A DNA stretch of 64,000 bases. Origin: Belnapia rosea. GTDB taxonomy: Bacteria; Pseudomonadota; Alphaproteobacteria; Acetobacterales; Acetobacteraceae. Where the stretch lies: positions 434,001 through 498,000 of the forward strand of contig NZ_FMZX01000001.1 of NCBI RefSeq assembly GCF_900101615.1, written 5' to 3'. Both the position numbers and the translations under genes were made by a program. Below are positions 25,762 to 34,607 of the stretch, one piece after another (the stretch's first letter is position 1; the number at the start of each line of letters is the position of its first letter). A model generated the notes under the pieces. It ran no database searches. It was given only the letters and a program-made list of their open reading frames with translations, and was not told the origin of the DNA.

Positions 25762-27366
25762 ATGGTGCAAACCTACGACTACATCGTGGTCGGCGCGGGA
25801 TCCGCCGGCGCGGTGGTGGCGAACCGGCTCTCGGCCAACCCCGTCAACCGGGTCCTGCTGCTGGAGGCCGGCCCGCCGGGCAGTCCCTGGACGCATATCC
25901 CGGTCGGCTATGCCCGGATGATCGCCAACCCGGCGGTGAACTGGCTCTATGCCTCGGAGCCCGAGGCTGCCACCGGCGGCCGCCGCCTTCCCGTGCCGCG
26001 CGGCCGCATGCTGGGGGGATCTAGCTCGCTCAACGGCCTCGCCTTCGTGCGCGGCCAGGCGCAGGACTTCGATACCTGGGCGCAGATGGGCAATCCGGGC
26101 TGGAGCTATGCCGATGTCCTGCCCTTCTTCAAGCGCATGGAGCGCTACGAGGGCGGCGGGGATGACCGGTTCCGCGGCCGGGACGGCCCGCTGCGCGTCA
26201 CCAACCCGCGGCCCTGCGAGCCGCTCCACGCCGCGCTGATCGCCGCCGCGGGGGAGGTCGGGATCCCGCACAACCCGGACTACAATGGCGCGACCCAGGA
26301 CGGGATCGCCATGAGTCAGGCGACCATCGCCGCCGGCCGCCGGATGAGCACCGCCGCCTGCTACCTGGCACCCGCCCGGCGCCGGCCGAACCTGCATGTC
26401 GAGACCGGCGCGCTGGCCGAGGCGCTGCTGCTCGAAGGTGCGCGCTGCGTCGGCGTCCGCTACTCGGTCGGCGGCGCCGTGCGGGAGGCGCGGGCCGGGC
26501 GCGAGGTCGTCGTCAGCGCCGGCTCCATCAACGCGCCGCAGCTGCTGGAGCTGTCGGGCATCGGCCAGCCGGACCGGCTGCGCGACCTCGGGATCGAGGT
26601 ACGCCACGCGCTGCCCGGCGTGGGCGAGAACCTGCGCGACCATTACGCGCCGCGAACCCGCTGGGCGGTCGGCGCGCCTGGCCACACCTACAACGACACC
26701 GGCCGCGGCATCGGCCTGGCCCGCCAGGCGCTGCGCTTCGCCCTGAGGCGGGAGGGGATGCTGGCCATGGTCGGCGCGCCACTGCGGGCCTTCCTGCGGT
26801 CACGCGAGGGGCTGGAAGCGCCGGACCTGCTGCTGGGCTGGGTGCCCATGCTGATGGAGACGGGCCCCCGCGGACCGCGGCTGTCGCGCCAGTCCGGCAT
26901 GACTTGCTACGCCCATCCGATGCGGCCCGAGAGCCGGGGGCACATCCACATCACCGTGGCCGATCCGCGCCGGCCGCCGGAGATCCGGTTCAACTTCCTC
27001 TCCTCGCCGGTCGATGCCGAGTTGACGGTGCGGGCGGTGCGCCTTGCCCGCCGGATCATGACCGCGCCCGCCATGGCCCGGCTGCAGGTCGCGGAGATTG
27101 CCCCAGGCGAGGCCTGCGCCGGCGACGACGAGATCCTCGACTGGGTGAGGCGGACGGCGGAGACGACCTACCACCCGGTCGGCACCTGCAGGATGGGCGC
27201 CGACCCGATGGCCGTGGTCGATGCGCGGCTGCGGGTGCACGGCATCGCCGGGCTGCGGGTGGCCGATGCCTCGGTCATGCCGACCCTGACCTCGGGCAAC
27301 ACCAACGCGCCCTCGATGATGATCGGCGAGAAGGCGGCCGACATGATCCTGGCCGACGCGGCCTAG
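25762..27366 (+). CDS. GMC-family FAD oxidoreductase (choline dehydrogenase-like)
   Basis: This 534-residue paralogue begins with [18 protein letters not shown] after the ATG at 25762, which lies 2 bases past the previous stop codon. It has [37 protein letters not shown], the standard active-site block [13 protein letters not shown] and [15 protein letters not shown]. It is the last gene of the rightward set and is followed by two strong hairpins before convergent genes. Tandem GMC genes may form sequential oxidation steps or recognise different alcohols. Confidence 0.9.
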   Translation: MVQTYDYIVVGAGSAGAVVANRLSANPVNRVLLLEAGPPGSPWTHIPVGYARMIANPAVNWLYASEPEAATGGRRLPVPRGRMLGGSSSLNGLAFVRGQAQDFDTWAQMGNPGWSYADVLPFFKRMERYEGGGDDRFRGRDGPLRVTNPRPCEPLHAALIAAAGEVGIPHNPDYNGATQDGIAMSQATIAAGRRMSTAACYLAPARRRPNLHVETGALAEALLLEGARCVGVRYSVGGAVREARAGREVVVSAGSINAPQLLELSGIGQPDRLRDLGIEVRHALPGVGENLRDHYAPRTRWAVGAPGHTYNDTGRGIGLARQALRFALRREGMLAMVGAPLRAFLRSREGLEAPDLLLGWVPMLMETGPRGPRLSRQSGMTCYAHPMRPESRGHIHITVADPRRPPEIRFNFLSSPVDAELTVRAVRLARRIMTAPAMARLQVAEIAPGEACAGDDEILDWVRRTAETTYHPVGTCRMGADPMAVVDARLRVHGIAGLRVADASVMPTLTSGNTNAPSMMIGEKAADMILADAA

Positions 27367-27370
27367 AACT

Positions 27371-27463
27371 CCCCACAAAACCGCTGCGCGGCTTTGCGGG
27401 GCCCTCGATGGTCGCTCGGCGTCCAGGATCCGGCATTGCCTTCCGCGGCGGAGCCGCGGAAGG
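27371..27463. terminator. Paired hairpins between convergent genes
   Basis: The first hairpin (27371-27384 with 27388-27401) has 14-base arms with two mismatches, G-U compatible on one strand. The second is an 11-base perfect stem, CCTTCCGCGGC (27439-27449) with GCCGCGGAAGG (27453-27463), around a 3-base loop. They fill the gap between the GMC gene and the molybdenum hydroxylase gene, which run towards each other. No T-run follows either hairpin. A bidirectional terminator or an extragenic palindromic repeat are both possible. Confidence 0.6.
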
Positions 27464-27486
27464 ACACTAACTGGAAGCCGGCAGCG

Positions 27487-29763
27487 TCAGGCTTCGTCCA
27501 GCCGTGCCAGCACCTTCGGCGGCGACATCGGCAGGCTGTAGAAGCGCGTGCCGAGCGCGTCGTGGACGGCATTGGAGATCGCCGCCAGCGGCGGGACGAT
27601 CGGCGCCTCGCCCACGCCGCGCACGCCCTGCGGGTGCTTGGGGTTCGGGATCTCCAGCATCACCGCCTCGATCATCGGAACGTCGGAGCAGACCGGCATG
27701 CGGTAGTCGAGGAAGCCGGCATTCTCGAGCCGGCCCTGGCGGTCGTAGAGATACTCCTCGCTCAGCGCCCAGCCGATGCCCTGCACCACGCCGCCCTGGA
27801 TCTGGCCCTCGACATAGCTCGGATGCAGGGCGCGTCCCACATCCTGCGCCGCGGTGTAGCGCAGCACCCGGACGATGCCGAGATCGACATCCACCTCCAC
27901 ATCGACGACATGGGTGGCGAAGCCGGGCTCGGCGCCCGCGGTGTTGAGCTGGACGCCGGCGCCGATTGGCCCGCCGGTCTCGCTGGCGCGGGCGGCGAGG
28001 TCGGCGAGCGTCAGCGGCGGGAACTGGCCGGCATTCGGGCCGGCCGGCCGCGCCTCGCCATTCTCCCAATGCACCGCCTCGGGGTCGATCTTCCAGATCT
28101 TGGCCGCGCGCTCCTTCAGCTGGCCGATCACCTTCTCGGCCGACTGCGTCACCACCATGGCGGAGGCGAAGGTGACGCGGCTGCCGCCGGTCAGGTTGCT
28201 GTAGCCGATGCTGGCGGTGTCGCCGATCAGCACCGAGACGCGGCCGTGGTCGACGCCGAGCAGCTCGGCGGTGACGTTGGCGATCGAGGCGCGGGAGCCG
28301 CCGACATCCGGATGGCCGGTGGTGACGACAACGTTGCCGTCCTCGGTGATGTTGACCTGCGCCGAGGATTCACCGCCGGCATTGTACCAGAAGCCCGAGG
28401 CGACACCCCGGCCGCGCCTCACGCCGGGGCGCGGGTTGCGGTCGAGCGGCGCCTTGTAATGCTCATGGTCGCGGATCGCCTCGATCGTCTCCTCGAAGGT
28501 GACCTTGGCGAAGGTCGCGCCATAGGCCGCCTTGGTGCCGGACCGGGCGGTGTTCTTCAGGCGAAGCTCCAGCGGGTCCATGCCGAGCTGCTCGGCGATC
28601 TCGTCGATCACGCTTTCGGCCGCATAGGCGCCGAGCGGGGCGCCCGGGGCGCGATAGGCGGCGACCTTGGAGCGGTTGGAGACGACGTCATAGCCGACCG
28701 AGAGCACATGCGGGATATCGTAGGGCGCGAAGGCGCAGCCGACCGGCCCGCGCAGTGGCCCGCCGGGCAGGCAGCCCGCCTGGATGTAGAAATCGCCCTT
28801 GGCGGCGACGAGGGTGCCATCCCGCTTCGCGCCGATCTTCACCGTGCTGAAGGAGCCGGAGGTCGGGCCGGTGGCCCGCATCACCTCCTCCCGCGTCATC
28901 ACCATCTTCACCGGGCGGCCGGACTTCTTCGACAGCAGCAGGGCGACAGGCTCGAGATAGATGATGGTCTTGGCGCCGAAGCCGCCGCCGATCTCGGCCG
29001 GGATCGCCCGGATGTTGCTCTGCGGCACGCCGGTCAGCAGGGAGGTCATGGCGCGGACCATGAACTGGCCCTGGCTGCTGCTCCAGATCGTCGCGCGGCC
29101 ATCGGCGGAATAGCTGACGGTGCAGGCCTGCGGCTCGATATAGCCCTGGTGGATCGGCCGGGTGCGGAAGGTCCGCTCGACGATCACGTCGGCCTCGGCG
29201 AAGCCGGCCTCCACGTCGCCGAGCTTGGCCGTCATCGTGCCGGCGATGTTGGAAGGCTTGCCCTCGAATCTGGCGAAGTCGTGCAGGATCGGCGCGTCAT
29301 CGCGGATCGCGTCCTCGATCTCGATGACATGCGGCAGCACCTCGTAGTCCACCTCGATGAGCGCGCAGGCGGCGACCGCCACCTCCTCGTTGATCGCGGC
29401 GACGGCGGCGACGGGGTGGCCATGGAACAGCGCCTTCTCGCGCGCCATCACGTTGCGGCACATCCAGCGCATGTCCTGGATGCCGAGCAGGACCGAGGTC
29501 TCGAGCGGGAAGTCGACGATGTCCTTCGCCGTGACCACCGCCTTCACCCCTGGCAGGGCTTCCGCCTTGCTGGTGTCGATGGAGCGGATGCGGGCATGGG
29601 CGTGCGGGCTGCGCAGCACCTTGCCCCAGATCATCCCAGGCATGGTGTTGTCGGCCGCGTAGCTGGCGCGGCCCGTCACCTTGTCCGCTCCGTCCGGGCG
29701 GATGGTGCGCTGGCCGATCCACTTGTTGTCCTCGACCCGGAGCTTGTCGGTAATGACGTTCAT
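27487..29763 (-). CDS. Molybdenum hydroxylase large subunit (xanthine dehydrogenase/CoxL family)
   Basis: This 758-residue protein binds the molybdopterin cytosine dinucleotide cofactor. Family blocks are DKVTGRASYAADNTMPGMIW, IPAEIGGGFGAKT, YRAPGAPLGAYAAES and, near the end, HPQGVRGVGEAPIVPP, where the Glu is the catalytic base. The Cys motif AYXCSFR of true CO dehydrogenase is absent, replaced by AYRAPGAP. The enzyme therefore probably hydroxylates an organic substrate such as an N-heterocycle or aldehyde. The ATG at 29763 shares one base with the stop of the iron-sulfur subunit gene (TGATG). The substrate is unknown. Confidence 0.92.
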   Translation of the reverse strand: MNVITDKLRVEDNKWIGQRTIRPDGADKVTGRASYAADNTMPGMIWGKVLRSPHAHARIRSIDTSKAEALPGVKAVVTAKDIVDFPLETSVLLGIQDMRWMCRNVMAREKALFHGHPVAAVAAINEEVAVAACALIEVDYEVLPHVIEIEDAIRDDAPILHDFARFEGKPSNIAGTMTAKLGDVEAGFAEADVIVERTFRTRPIHQGYIEPQACTVSYSADGRATIWSSSQGQFMVRAMTSLLTGVPQSNIRAIPAEIGGGFGAKTIIYLEPVALLLSKKSGRPVKMVMTREEVMRATGPTSGSFSTVKIGAKRDGTLVAAKGDFYIQAGCLPGGPLRGPVGCAFAPYDIPHVLSVGYDVVSNRSKVAAYRAPGAPLGAYAAESVIDEIAEQLGMDPLELRLKNTARSGTKAAYGATFAKVTFEETIEAIRDHEHYKAPLDRNPRPGVRRGRGVASGFWYNAGGESSAQVNITEDGNVVVTTGHPDVGGSRASIANVTAELLGVDHGRVSVLIGDTASIGYSNLTGGSRVTFASAMVVTQSAEKVIGQLKERAAKIWKIDPEAVHWENGEARPAGPNAGQFPPLTLADLAARASETGGPIGAGVQLNTAGAEPGFATHVVDVEVDVDLGIVRVLRYTAAQDVGRALHPSYVEGQIQGGVVQGIGWALSEEYLYDRQGRLENAGFLDYRMPVCSDVPMIEAVMLEIPNPKHPQGVRGVGEAPIVPPLAAISNAVHDALGTRFYSLPMSPPKVLARLDEA

Positions 29764-30242
29764 CAGACGGTCTCCCGCATCTCGGCGGCGGCTTCCATCA
29801 CCGCGCGGACGATCTTGTCGTAGCCCGTGCAGCGGCACAGGTTGCCGGCGAGGCCGAAGCGCACCTCGGTCTCGGTCGGGTCGGGGTTCTTCTCCAGCAG
29901 GGCGCGGGCCGAGATCAGCACGCCGGGCGTGCAGATGCCGCATTGGAGCGCGGCCATCTCGAGGAATTTGCGCTGCAGCGGGTGCAGCGCCTCGCCCTGC
30001 GCCATGCCCTCGATGGTGGCGATCTCGGCGCCCTCGGCCTCGACCGCCAGCACCAGGCAGGAGCAGACCAGGCGGCCATCGACGGTGACGCTGCAGGCGC
30101 CGCAATCGCCGGTGCCGCAGCCTTCCTTGGTGCCGGTCAGGCCTAGCGTGTTGCGTAGCGCATCGAGCAGGCTGCTGCCGGGATCGGCGAGGAATTCCAC
30201 CGGCTCGCCGTTGATGCTGGTGCTGACATGGGTCTTGGCCAT
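29763..30242 (-). CDS. Molybdenum hydroxylase 2Fe-2S subunit (CoxS family)
   Basis: This 159-residue electron-transfer subunit has the plant-type ferredoxin cluster at Cys42, Cys47, Cys50 and Cys62. The second cluster is held by Cys101, Cys104, Cys136 and Cys138 (CGICTPG and CRCTGY). All eight ligands are present, so it should be functional. It passes electrons between the molybdenum centre and the FAD subunit. The gene starts 3 bases after the stop of the FAD-subunit gene and overlaps the large-subunit start by one base. Confidence 0.95.
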   Translation of the reverse strand: MAKTHVSTSINGEPVEFLADPGSSLLDALRNTLGLTGTKEGCGTGDCGACSVTVDGRLVCSCLVLAVEAEGAEIATIEGMAQGEALHPLQRKFLEMAALQCGICTPGVLISARALLEKNPDPTETEVRFGLAGNLCRCTGYDKIVRAVMEAAAEMRETV

Positions 30243-30245
30243 GGA

Positions 30246-31118
30246 TCAGTTCCCTCCCTGGGCGCGGGCGGCGGCGATGGCGACGGTGCGCTTCAGCAGC
30301 ACGCCGGCGACCCTGGTGCGGTAGGCGATGGTGCCGCGCTTGTCGTCGATCGGCCGGCAGGCGGCGCGGCAGGCGGCGGCGGCCGCTTCCAGCGCTGCAT
30401 CGTCCAGCCGGCTGCCGATCAGCGCCTTCGCCGCCTCCTCGACCAGCAGCACGGTGGGGGCGACGGCGCCGAGACCGATGCGGGCATCGGTCACCACGCC
30501 GTCCTTGAGGGTCAGGCTGGCGCCCAGGCCGACGACGGCGATGTCCATCTCGGTGCGGGGGATCATCCGCAGATAGGCATCCGAGGCGCCGGCGGGGCGC
30601 GGCGGCAGGGTGAAGCTCACCAGGATCTCGCCCGGCGCCAGGCTGGTCCGGTGCGGCCCGGCCGGGACGGCCTCAACGGGGATGGTGCGGCGGCCCTGCG
30701 GCCCCTGGATGGTGACGACGGCCCCGGCGGCGATCATGGCGGGGACGCTGTCGCCGGCCGGCGAGCCGTTGCAGAGGTTGCCGCCGGGCGAGGCGCGGCC
30801 CTGCACCTGCTTCGAGCCGATGAGGTTGATCGCCTCCAGCACCCCCGGCCAGGCCTTGCCGAAGCGCGGGTGCTCGGCGAGCGTCGCGCCCGGGACGGCG
30901 GCGCCGATGCGGAAGCCGCCCTCGGGCGTCTCCGCGATCTCGGTCATCTCGCCGATCTTCTTGATGTCAACGATGAGGCCGGGGCGGACCACGCCGGCGC
31001 GCATCTGCACCAGCAGGTCGGTGCCGCCGGCCAGGATGCGGGCGGCCCCTTGCGCCGCGGCGAAGGCGGCCACCGCCTCGTCGAGCGTCCGCGGCGCCAG
31101 GTATCGGATGTCGGTCAT
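30246..31118 (-). CDS. Molybdenum hydroxylase FAD-binding subunit (CoxM family)
   Basis: This 290-residue subunit binds FAD. The family signatures are AGGTDLLVQMRAG near residues 31-43, ASPGGNLCNGSPAGDS near 108-123 and a C-terminal CO-dehydrogenase flavoprotein domain. The gene order FAD, iron-sulfur, molybdenum subunit is the classic coxMSL order. The ATG at 31118 is preferred over a longer upstream frame because MTDIRYLAPRTLDEA is the normal N-terminus and a GGGAGCGAG site precedes it. Confidence 0.94.
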   Translation of the reverse strand: MTDIRYLAPRTLDEAVAAFAAAQGAARILAGGTDLLVQMRAGVVRPGLIVDIKKIGEMTEIAETPEGGFRIGAAVPGATLAEHPRFGKAWPGVLEAINLIGSKQVQGRASPGGNLCNGSPAGDSVPAMIAAGAVVTIQGPQGRRTIPVEAVPAGPHRTSLAPGEILVSFTLPPRPAGASDAYLRMIPRTEMDIAVVGLGASLTLKDGVVTDARIGLGAVAPTVLLVEEAAKALIGSRLDDAALEAAAAACRAACRPIDDKRGTIAYRTRVAGVLLKRTVAIAAARAQGGN

Positions 31119-31200
31119 TCTCGCTCCCGTGGTCGTTGCCGGTTCCCGCTTCGTCCCGCCGCCACAGGGTGGCGTCCTCGTCGGGCGAAGGCCTTGGGGC

Positions 31201-31242
31201 GAGGCTAGAGCAAACTTCCGACGGGTGGAAACACCCAGCCTC
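31201..31242 (-). other. Nested inverted repeats between the SDR and coxM-like genes
   Basis: Outer arms GAGGCT (31201-31206) and AGCCTC (31237-31242) enclose GGGTG (31223-31227) and CACCC (31232-31236). The region lies between two same-strand genes and may attenuate read-through. It also contains TAGAGCAAAC, which recurs at 23162. The promoter for the molybdenum hydroxylase genes could lie in the neighbouring 80 bases, but no clear -35/-10 pair was seen. Confidence 0.4.
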
Positions 31243-31254
31243 GCCGGCCAGGCC

Positions 31255-32055
31255 CTAGCCGCAGCGGACGGACATTCCGCCATCGACGACCAGCTCCGTC
31301 CCGGTCACGAAGCGCGCCTCGTCGGAGGCGAGGAACAGCACCGCATGGGCCGTGTCGCGCCCGTCGCCCGCGAAGCCCAGCGGGATGCGCGCCAGGCGCT
31401 GCCGCACCAGCGCGTCCACGTCCCCGCCCGACCGCTGGCCGGCCAGGCGGACCTCGACCATCGGGGTATGCATCTGGCCCGGCACCACGGTGTTCACCCG
31501 GATGCCCTTTGCCGCATACTGCACCGCGACGACGCGGGAGAGCTGGATCACCCCGGCCTTCGACGCCGCATAGGCAACCTGGGCCGCGCCGGTCCAGCGG
31601 ATGCCGGAGGTCGAGGCGAGGTTCACCACCGCGCCCTGTCCCTGCCGCTCCATCACCGGCAGCACGTGCTTGAGGGTGAGGAAGACGCTCTTGAGGTTGG
31701 TGTCGACCTGCAGGTCCCACACCTCCTCGGCCATCTCCACCGGGCCGCCGGCTGCCGAGCCGCCGACATTGTTCACCAGGACGTCGATCCGCCCATGCCG
31801 CCCGGCGATGTCGGCCACCAGCCGGGCGACGGCCGCGCCGTCGGTCACGTCGAGCTGCGCCGCCTCGAAGCGGCCACCCTCGGCCGCGATCCGATCGGCC
31901 GTCTCCGCCATGCTCTCCGGGTTGCGGTCGACGCCGATCACGGTCGCGCCCTCGCGCGCCAGCCCGGTGGCGATGGCGCGGCCGTTGCCCCAGCCAGATC
32001 CGACGCAGCCGGCGCCGGTGACGATGGCGACCTTGCCCGCAAAACGCTGCGACAT
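31255..32055 (-). CDS. SDR-family oxidoreductase
   Basis: This 266-residue Rossmann-fold dehydrogenase has an unusually long cofactor loop: VTGAGCVGSGWGNGRAIA instead of the plain TGxxxGIG. VNNVGG sits in the NNAG position, with the catalytic Ser in STSG and YAASK supplying Tyr and Lys. The C-terminal GTELVVDGGMS is standard. The ATG at 32055, with AGGGGGG upstream, is preferred to the TTG 6 bases earlier. It is the first gene leftward from the IclR promoter region and probably starts the molybdenum hydroxylase operon. The substrate is unknown. Confidence 0.88.
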   Translation of the reverse strand: MSQRFAGKVAIVTGAGCVGSGWGNGRAIATGLAREGATVIGVDRNPESMAETADRIAAEGGRFEAAQLDVTDGAAVARLVADIAGRHGRIDVLVNNVGGSAAGGPVEMAEEVWDLQVDTNLKSVFLTLKHVLPVMERQGQGAVVNLASTSGIRWTGAAQVAYAASKAGVIQLSRVVAVQYAAKGIRVNTVVPGQMHTPMVEVRLAGQRSGGDVDALVRQRLARIPLGFAGDGRDTAHAVLFLASDEARFVTGTELVVDGGMSVRCG

Positions 32056-32167
32056 GCTCAATCCCCCCTTGGTGCCGGCGCCGGGCGACGCGGCCGGGGA
32101 GGGGGCGATGCCCTGCCTTCCCCGCCATCGGCATCGCTACCATCGGCCTTTCATCCTGCGCAAGCGA

Positions 32168-32184
32168 CTTCCATACAATGGAAG
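32168..32184. promoter_or_regulatory. Candidate IclR-family operator palindrome
   Basis: A 17-base inverted repeat has 7-base perfect arms, CTTCCAT and ATGGAAG, around ACA. It lies 20 bases upstream of the IclR-type gene and in the only intergenic gap between the two divergent operons. IclR-family regulators commonly bind palindromes with TGGAA/TTCCA-like arms, so autoregulation plus control of both operons is plausible. Binding is not shown by sequence alone. Confidence 0.55.
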
Positions 32185-32203
32185 GAGACGCTATGAAGGC
32201 TGA

Positions 32204-32953
32204 ATGATGGGGATGTCAGGCGAGGTGCCGATGCCTGCTGCCGAGCCACAGCCGCGCGAGGCGACGGAGGCTGAGGGCAATGTGCGCGCGGTGGATCGCG
32301 CTTTCGCTATCCTGGGCGCCTTCGAGGACGGGGATGCGATGCTGCCCCTGGCCGAGGTCGCCCGCCGCGCCGGGCTGCACCTGACCACGGCGCTCCGCCT
32401 GCTCGGCACTCTCGAGAGCCATGGCGTCGTCCGGCGCCTCGCCCAGGGCGGCTATGCGCTCGGGCCGCAACTGCTGGTGCTGGGCGAGCGGTTCCGCCGC
32501 GGCCTGCGGCTGGAAGACCAGGTGATGCCCGCGCTCGACCGCCTGCGGGGCGAGAGCCAGGAAAGCGCGGCCTTCTTCGTGCGCGAGGGCGACCGGCGCC
32601 GCTGCCTGTTCCGCCAGGACAGCCCGCAACCGGTCCGTACCGTGGCGCAGGTGGGAGATATGGCGCCGCTCGGCATCGGCGCCTATGGCCGCGCGCTGGT
32701 GGCGCTGGAGGCCGAGCCGCGTCCGCGCCTGCCCATCGTCAGCCATGGCGAGCGCCTGCCGGACGTCGTGGCCATCGCCGCCCCGGTGCTGGACGGCCGG
32801 GGCGCCGTCGCGGGCGCGCTCGGCATCACCATGCCGCGCTACCGCTTCGGCGCGGCAGCCGAGGCGCGCTGCCTGGCGCTGGTGCTGCGCGAGGCCGCGG
32901 CCCTGACCCACGCCCTCGGCGGCGACCCCGCCTCGATCCTGGCCCTCGCCTGA
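32204..32953 (+). CDS. IclR-family transcriptional regulator
   Basis: This 249-residue protein has an N-terminal winged helix (AFAILGAFEDGDAMLPLAEVA then TTALRLLGTLESHGVV, residues 32-75) and a C-terminal ligand-binding domain (LRGESQESAAFFVREGD; a closing IAAPVLDGRGAVAGALGIT). IclR proteins respond to aromatic acids, glyoxylate or pyruvate derivatives and usually control adjacent catabolic genes. The most upstream ATG (32204) is listed; ATGs at 32207 and 32213 are equally possible. It heads a rightward operon with a CMD-like protein, an amidohydrolase and a TctC receptor. Confidence 0.9.
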   Translation: MMGMSGEVPMPAAEPQPREATEAEGNVRAVDRAFAILGAFEDGDAMLPLAEVARRAGLHLTTALRLLGTLESHGVVRRLAQGGYALGPQLLVLGERFRRGLRLEDQVMPALDRLRGESQESAAFFVREGDRRRCLFRQDSPQPVRTVAQVGDMAPLGIGAYGRALVALEAEPRPRLPIVSHGERLPDVVAIAAPVLDGRGAVAGALGITMPRYRFGAAAEARCLALVLREAAALTHALGGDPASILALA

Positions 32954-32970
32954 CATGGAGGACTGACCGC

Positions 32971-33537
32971 ATGCCCCGCCTGGACCTGCCGCCCGAGGCG
33001 GCGATGACACCGGAGCAGCGCGCCGCCTGCGCCGAGGCGATGGCCGGCATCCGCGGCCGCGTACCGGCGCCGATGATCGCCTGGATCCGCAACCCGGAGC
33101 TCGCCGCGCGCGGCCAGAAGCTCGGCGAGCTGCTGCGCTACCAGACCACGCTGGAGCCGCGCCTGTCGGAGCTCGCCATCCTGGTCTGCGCCCGGCACTG
33201 GACCTCGCACCACGAATGGACCGCGCACAAGCGCGAGGCGCTGAAGGCGGGGCTCGCCCCCGAGGTCATTGCCGCCATCGCCGCGCGCCGGGTGCCGGCG
33301 CTGGCCGATGCGCGGGAGCGGGCGGCCTACGACGTCGCCTCCGCCCTGCTGGCCAGCGGCCGCGTCCCGGCGCCGCTCTACCGGCAGGGCCTCGACGCCC
33401 TCGGCGAGCGCGGGATGGTCGAGCTGGTGGGCATCCTCGGCTACTACTGCCTGGTCGCGCTGACGCTGAACGCCTTCGAGCTGGGCCTGCCCGGCAGCCT
33501 CGCCCCGGAACTCGATGACCCGGAGCACCGCGCATGA
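32971..33537 (+). CDS. Carboxymuconolactone decarboxylase-like protein
   Basis: This 188-residue helical protein has the CMD fold: YQTTLEPRLSELAILVCARHW then TSHHEWTAHKREALKAGLAPE. The C-x-x-H arrangement (CARH) resembles CMD/AhpD relatives. True 4-carboxymuconolactone decarboxylases act in protocatechuate catabolism, but here no pca genes surround it. It sits 17 bases after the IclR gene, and its stop overlaps the amidohydrolase start (ATGA). A role in degrading a lactone or aromatic compound is inferred from the neighbourhood. Confidence 0.82.
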   Translation: MPRLDLPPEAAMTPEQRAACAEAMAGIRGRVPAPMIAWIRNPELAARGQKLGELLRYQTTLEPRLSELAILVCARHWTSHHEWTAHKREALKAGLAPEVIAAIAARRVPALADARERAAYDVASALLASGRVPAPLYRQGLDALGERGMVELVGILGYYCLVALTLNAFELGLPGSLAPELDDPEHRA

Positions 33538-34577
33538 GCGGCCCGGCGCATGGGCACCAGATCCCGGTGCGGGAGGACTGGCTGGCGATGACGCGGGAGG
33601 AGGCGCTGGACCCGGGCCAGCCGATCATCGACCCGCATCACCATCTCTGGGACCAGCCGGGCTGGCGCTACCTGCTCGACGAGCTGCTGGTCGACCTCCG
33701 CAGCGGCCATGACGTGCGGGCGACAGTCTACATCCAGTCCTCCCGCTCCATGCTGCGCGCCGAGGGGCCGGAGCCAATGCGCGCGGTGGGCGAGACCGAA
33801 TTCGCCAACGGTGTCGCCGCCATGTGCGCCAGCGGCGCCTATGGAGCGGTGCGCGCCTGCGCCGGCATCGTCGGCGCCGCCGACCTGCGGCTCGGCGATG
33901 GGGTGCGCCCGGTGCTGGAGGCGCATCTCCGCGCCGGCGGCAAGCGGTTCCGCGGCATCCGCCACATCGCCACCTGGGATCCCGACCCGGCGATGCTGAA
34001 CCCGGCCTACCAGCCGGCCGAGGACATGCTGGACAGCCCCGCCTTCCGCGCCGGCTTCGCCCATCTCGCCGAACTCGGCCTCGGCTTCGACGCCTGGCTC
34101 TACTTCCACCAGATCCCCCGCCTGGCCGGACTGGCCCGCGCCTTCCCGCAGGTGCCGATCGTGCTCGACCATTGCGGCGGCGTGCTTGGCATCGGCCGCT
34201 ATGCCGGGAAGCGGGACGAGGTCTTCGCCGCGTGGTCGGCGAACCTGCGGGAGCTGGCCGGCTGCCCGAACGTGATGGTCAAGCTCGGCGGCCTCGGCAT
34301 GCGCCTGCCGGGCTTCGGCTTCGAGGCGGGCGAACGCGCCCCGACCTCGCTCCAGCTGGCCGAGGCCTGGCGCCCCTGGATGGAGCGCTGCATCGAGACC
34401 TTCGGCGCGGCGCGCTGCATGTTCGAGAGCAATTTCCCCGTGGACAAGGGTGGCCATTCCTATGCCGTCGGCTGGAACGCCATGAAGCGCATCGCGGCCG
34501 GCGCGAGCGCCGAGGAGAAGGCCGACCTGTTCTGGCGCAGCGCCGCCCGGTTCTACCGCCTGCCTGGCCTCGCCTGA
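33534..34577 (+). CDS. Amidohydrolase-2 family hydrolase (lactonase-like)
   Basis: This 347-residue TIM-barrel metal hydrolase has the first His motif IIDPHHHLWD near residue 30-40 and IVLDHCGGVLG near 207-217. RCMFESNFPVDKGGHSYA lies near the end, where family members keep the last Asp/Glu metal or base residue. Relatives open lactone rings or decarboxylate aromatic-derived dicarboxylates. It overlaps the CMD-like gene by 4 bases and is 30 bases before the TctC gene. The substrate probably shares the pathway served by its operon. Confidence 0.85.
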   Translation: MSGPAHGHQIPVREDWLAMTREEALDPGQPIIDPHHHLWDQPGWRYLLDELLVDLRSGHDVRATVYIQSSRSMLRAEGPEPMRAVGETEFANGVAAMCASGAYGAVRACAGIVGAADLRLGDGVRPVLEAHLRAGGKRFRGIRHIATWDPDPAMLNPAYQPAEDMLDSPAFRAGFAHLAELGLGFDAWLYFHQIPRLAGLARAFPQVPIVLDHCGGVLGIGRYAGKRDEVFAAWSANLRELAGCPNVMVKLGGLGMRLPGFGFEAGERAPTSLQLAEAWRPWMERCIETFGAARCMFESNFPVDKGGHSYAVGWNAMKRIAAGASAEEKADLFWRSAARFYRLPGLA

Positions 34578-34607
34578 CCACATTCGAGCAATCCGGAGGA
34601 ACGACCT

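Noticed and set aside
27487-30242. Carbon monoxide dehydrogenase (coxMSL)
   Set aside because: The gene order fits, but the CO-dehydrogenase Cys motif AYXCSFR is absent; a general molybdenum hydroxylase is the safer call.
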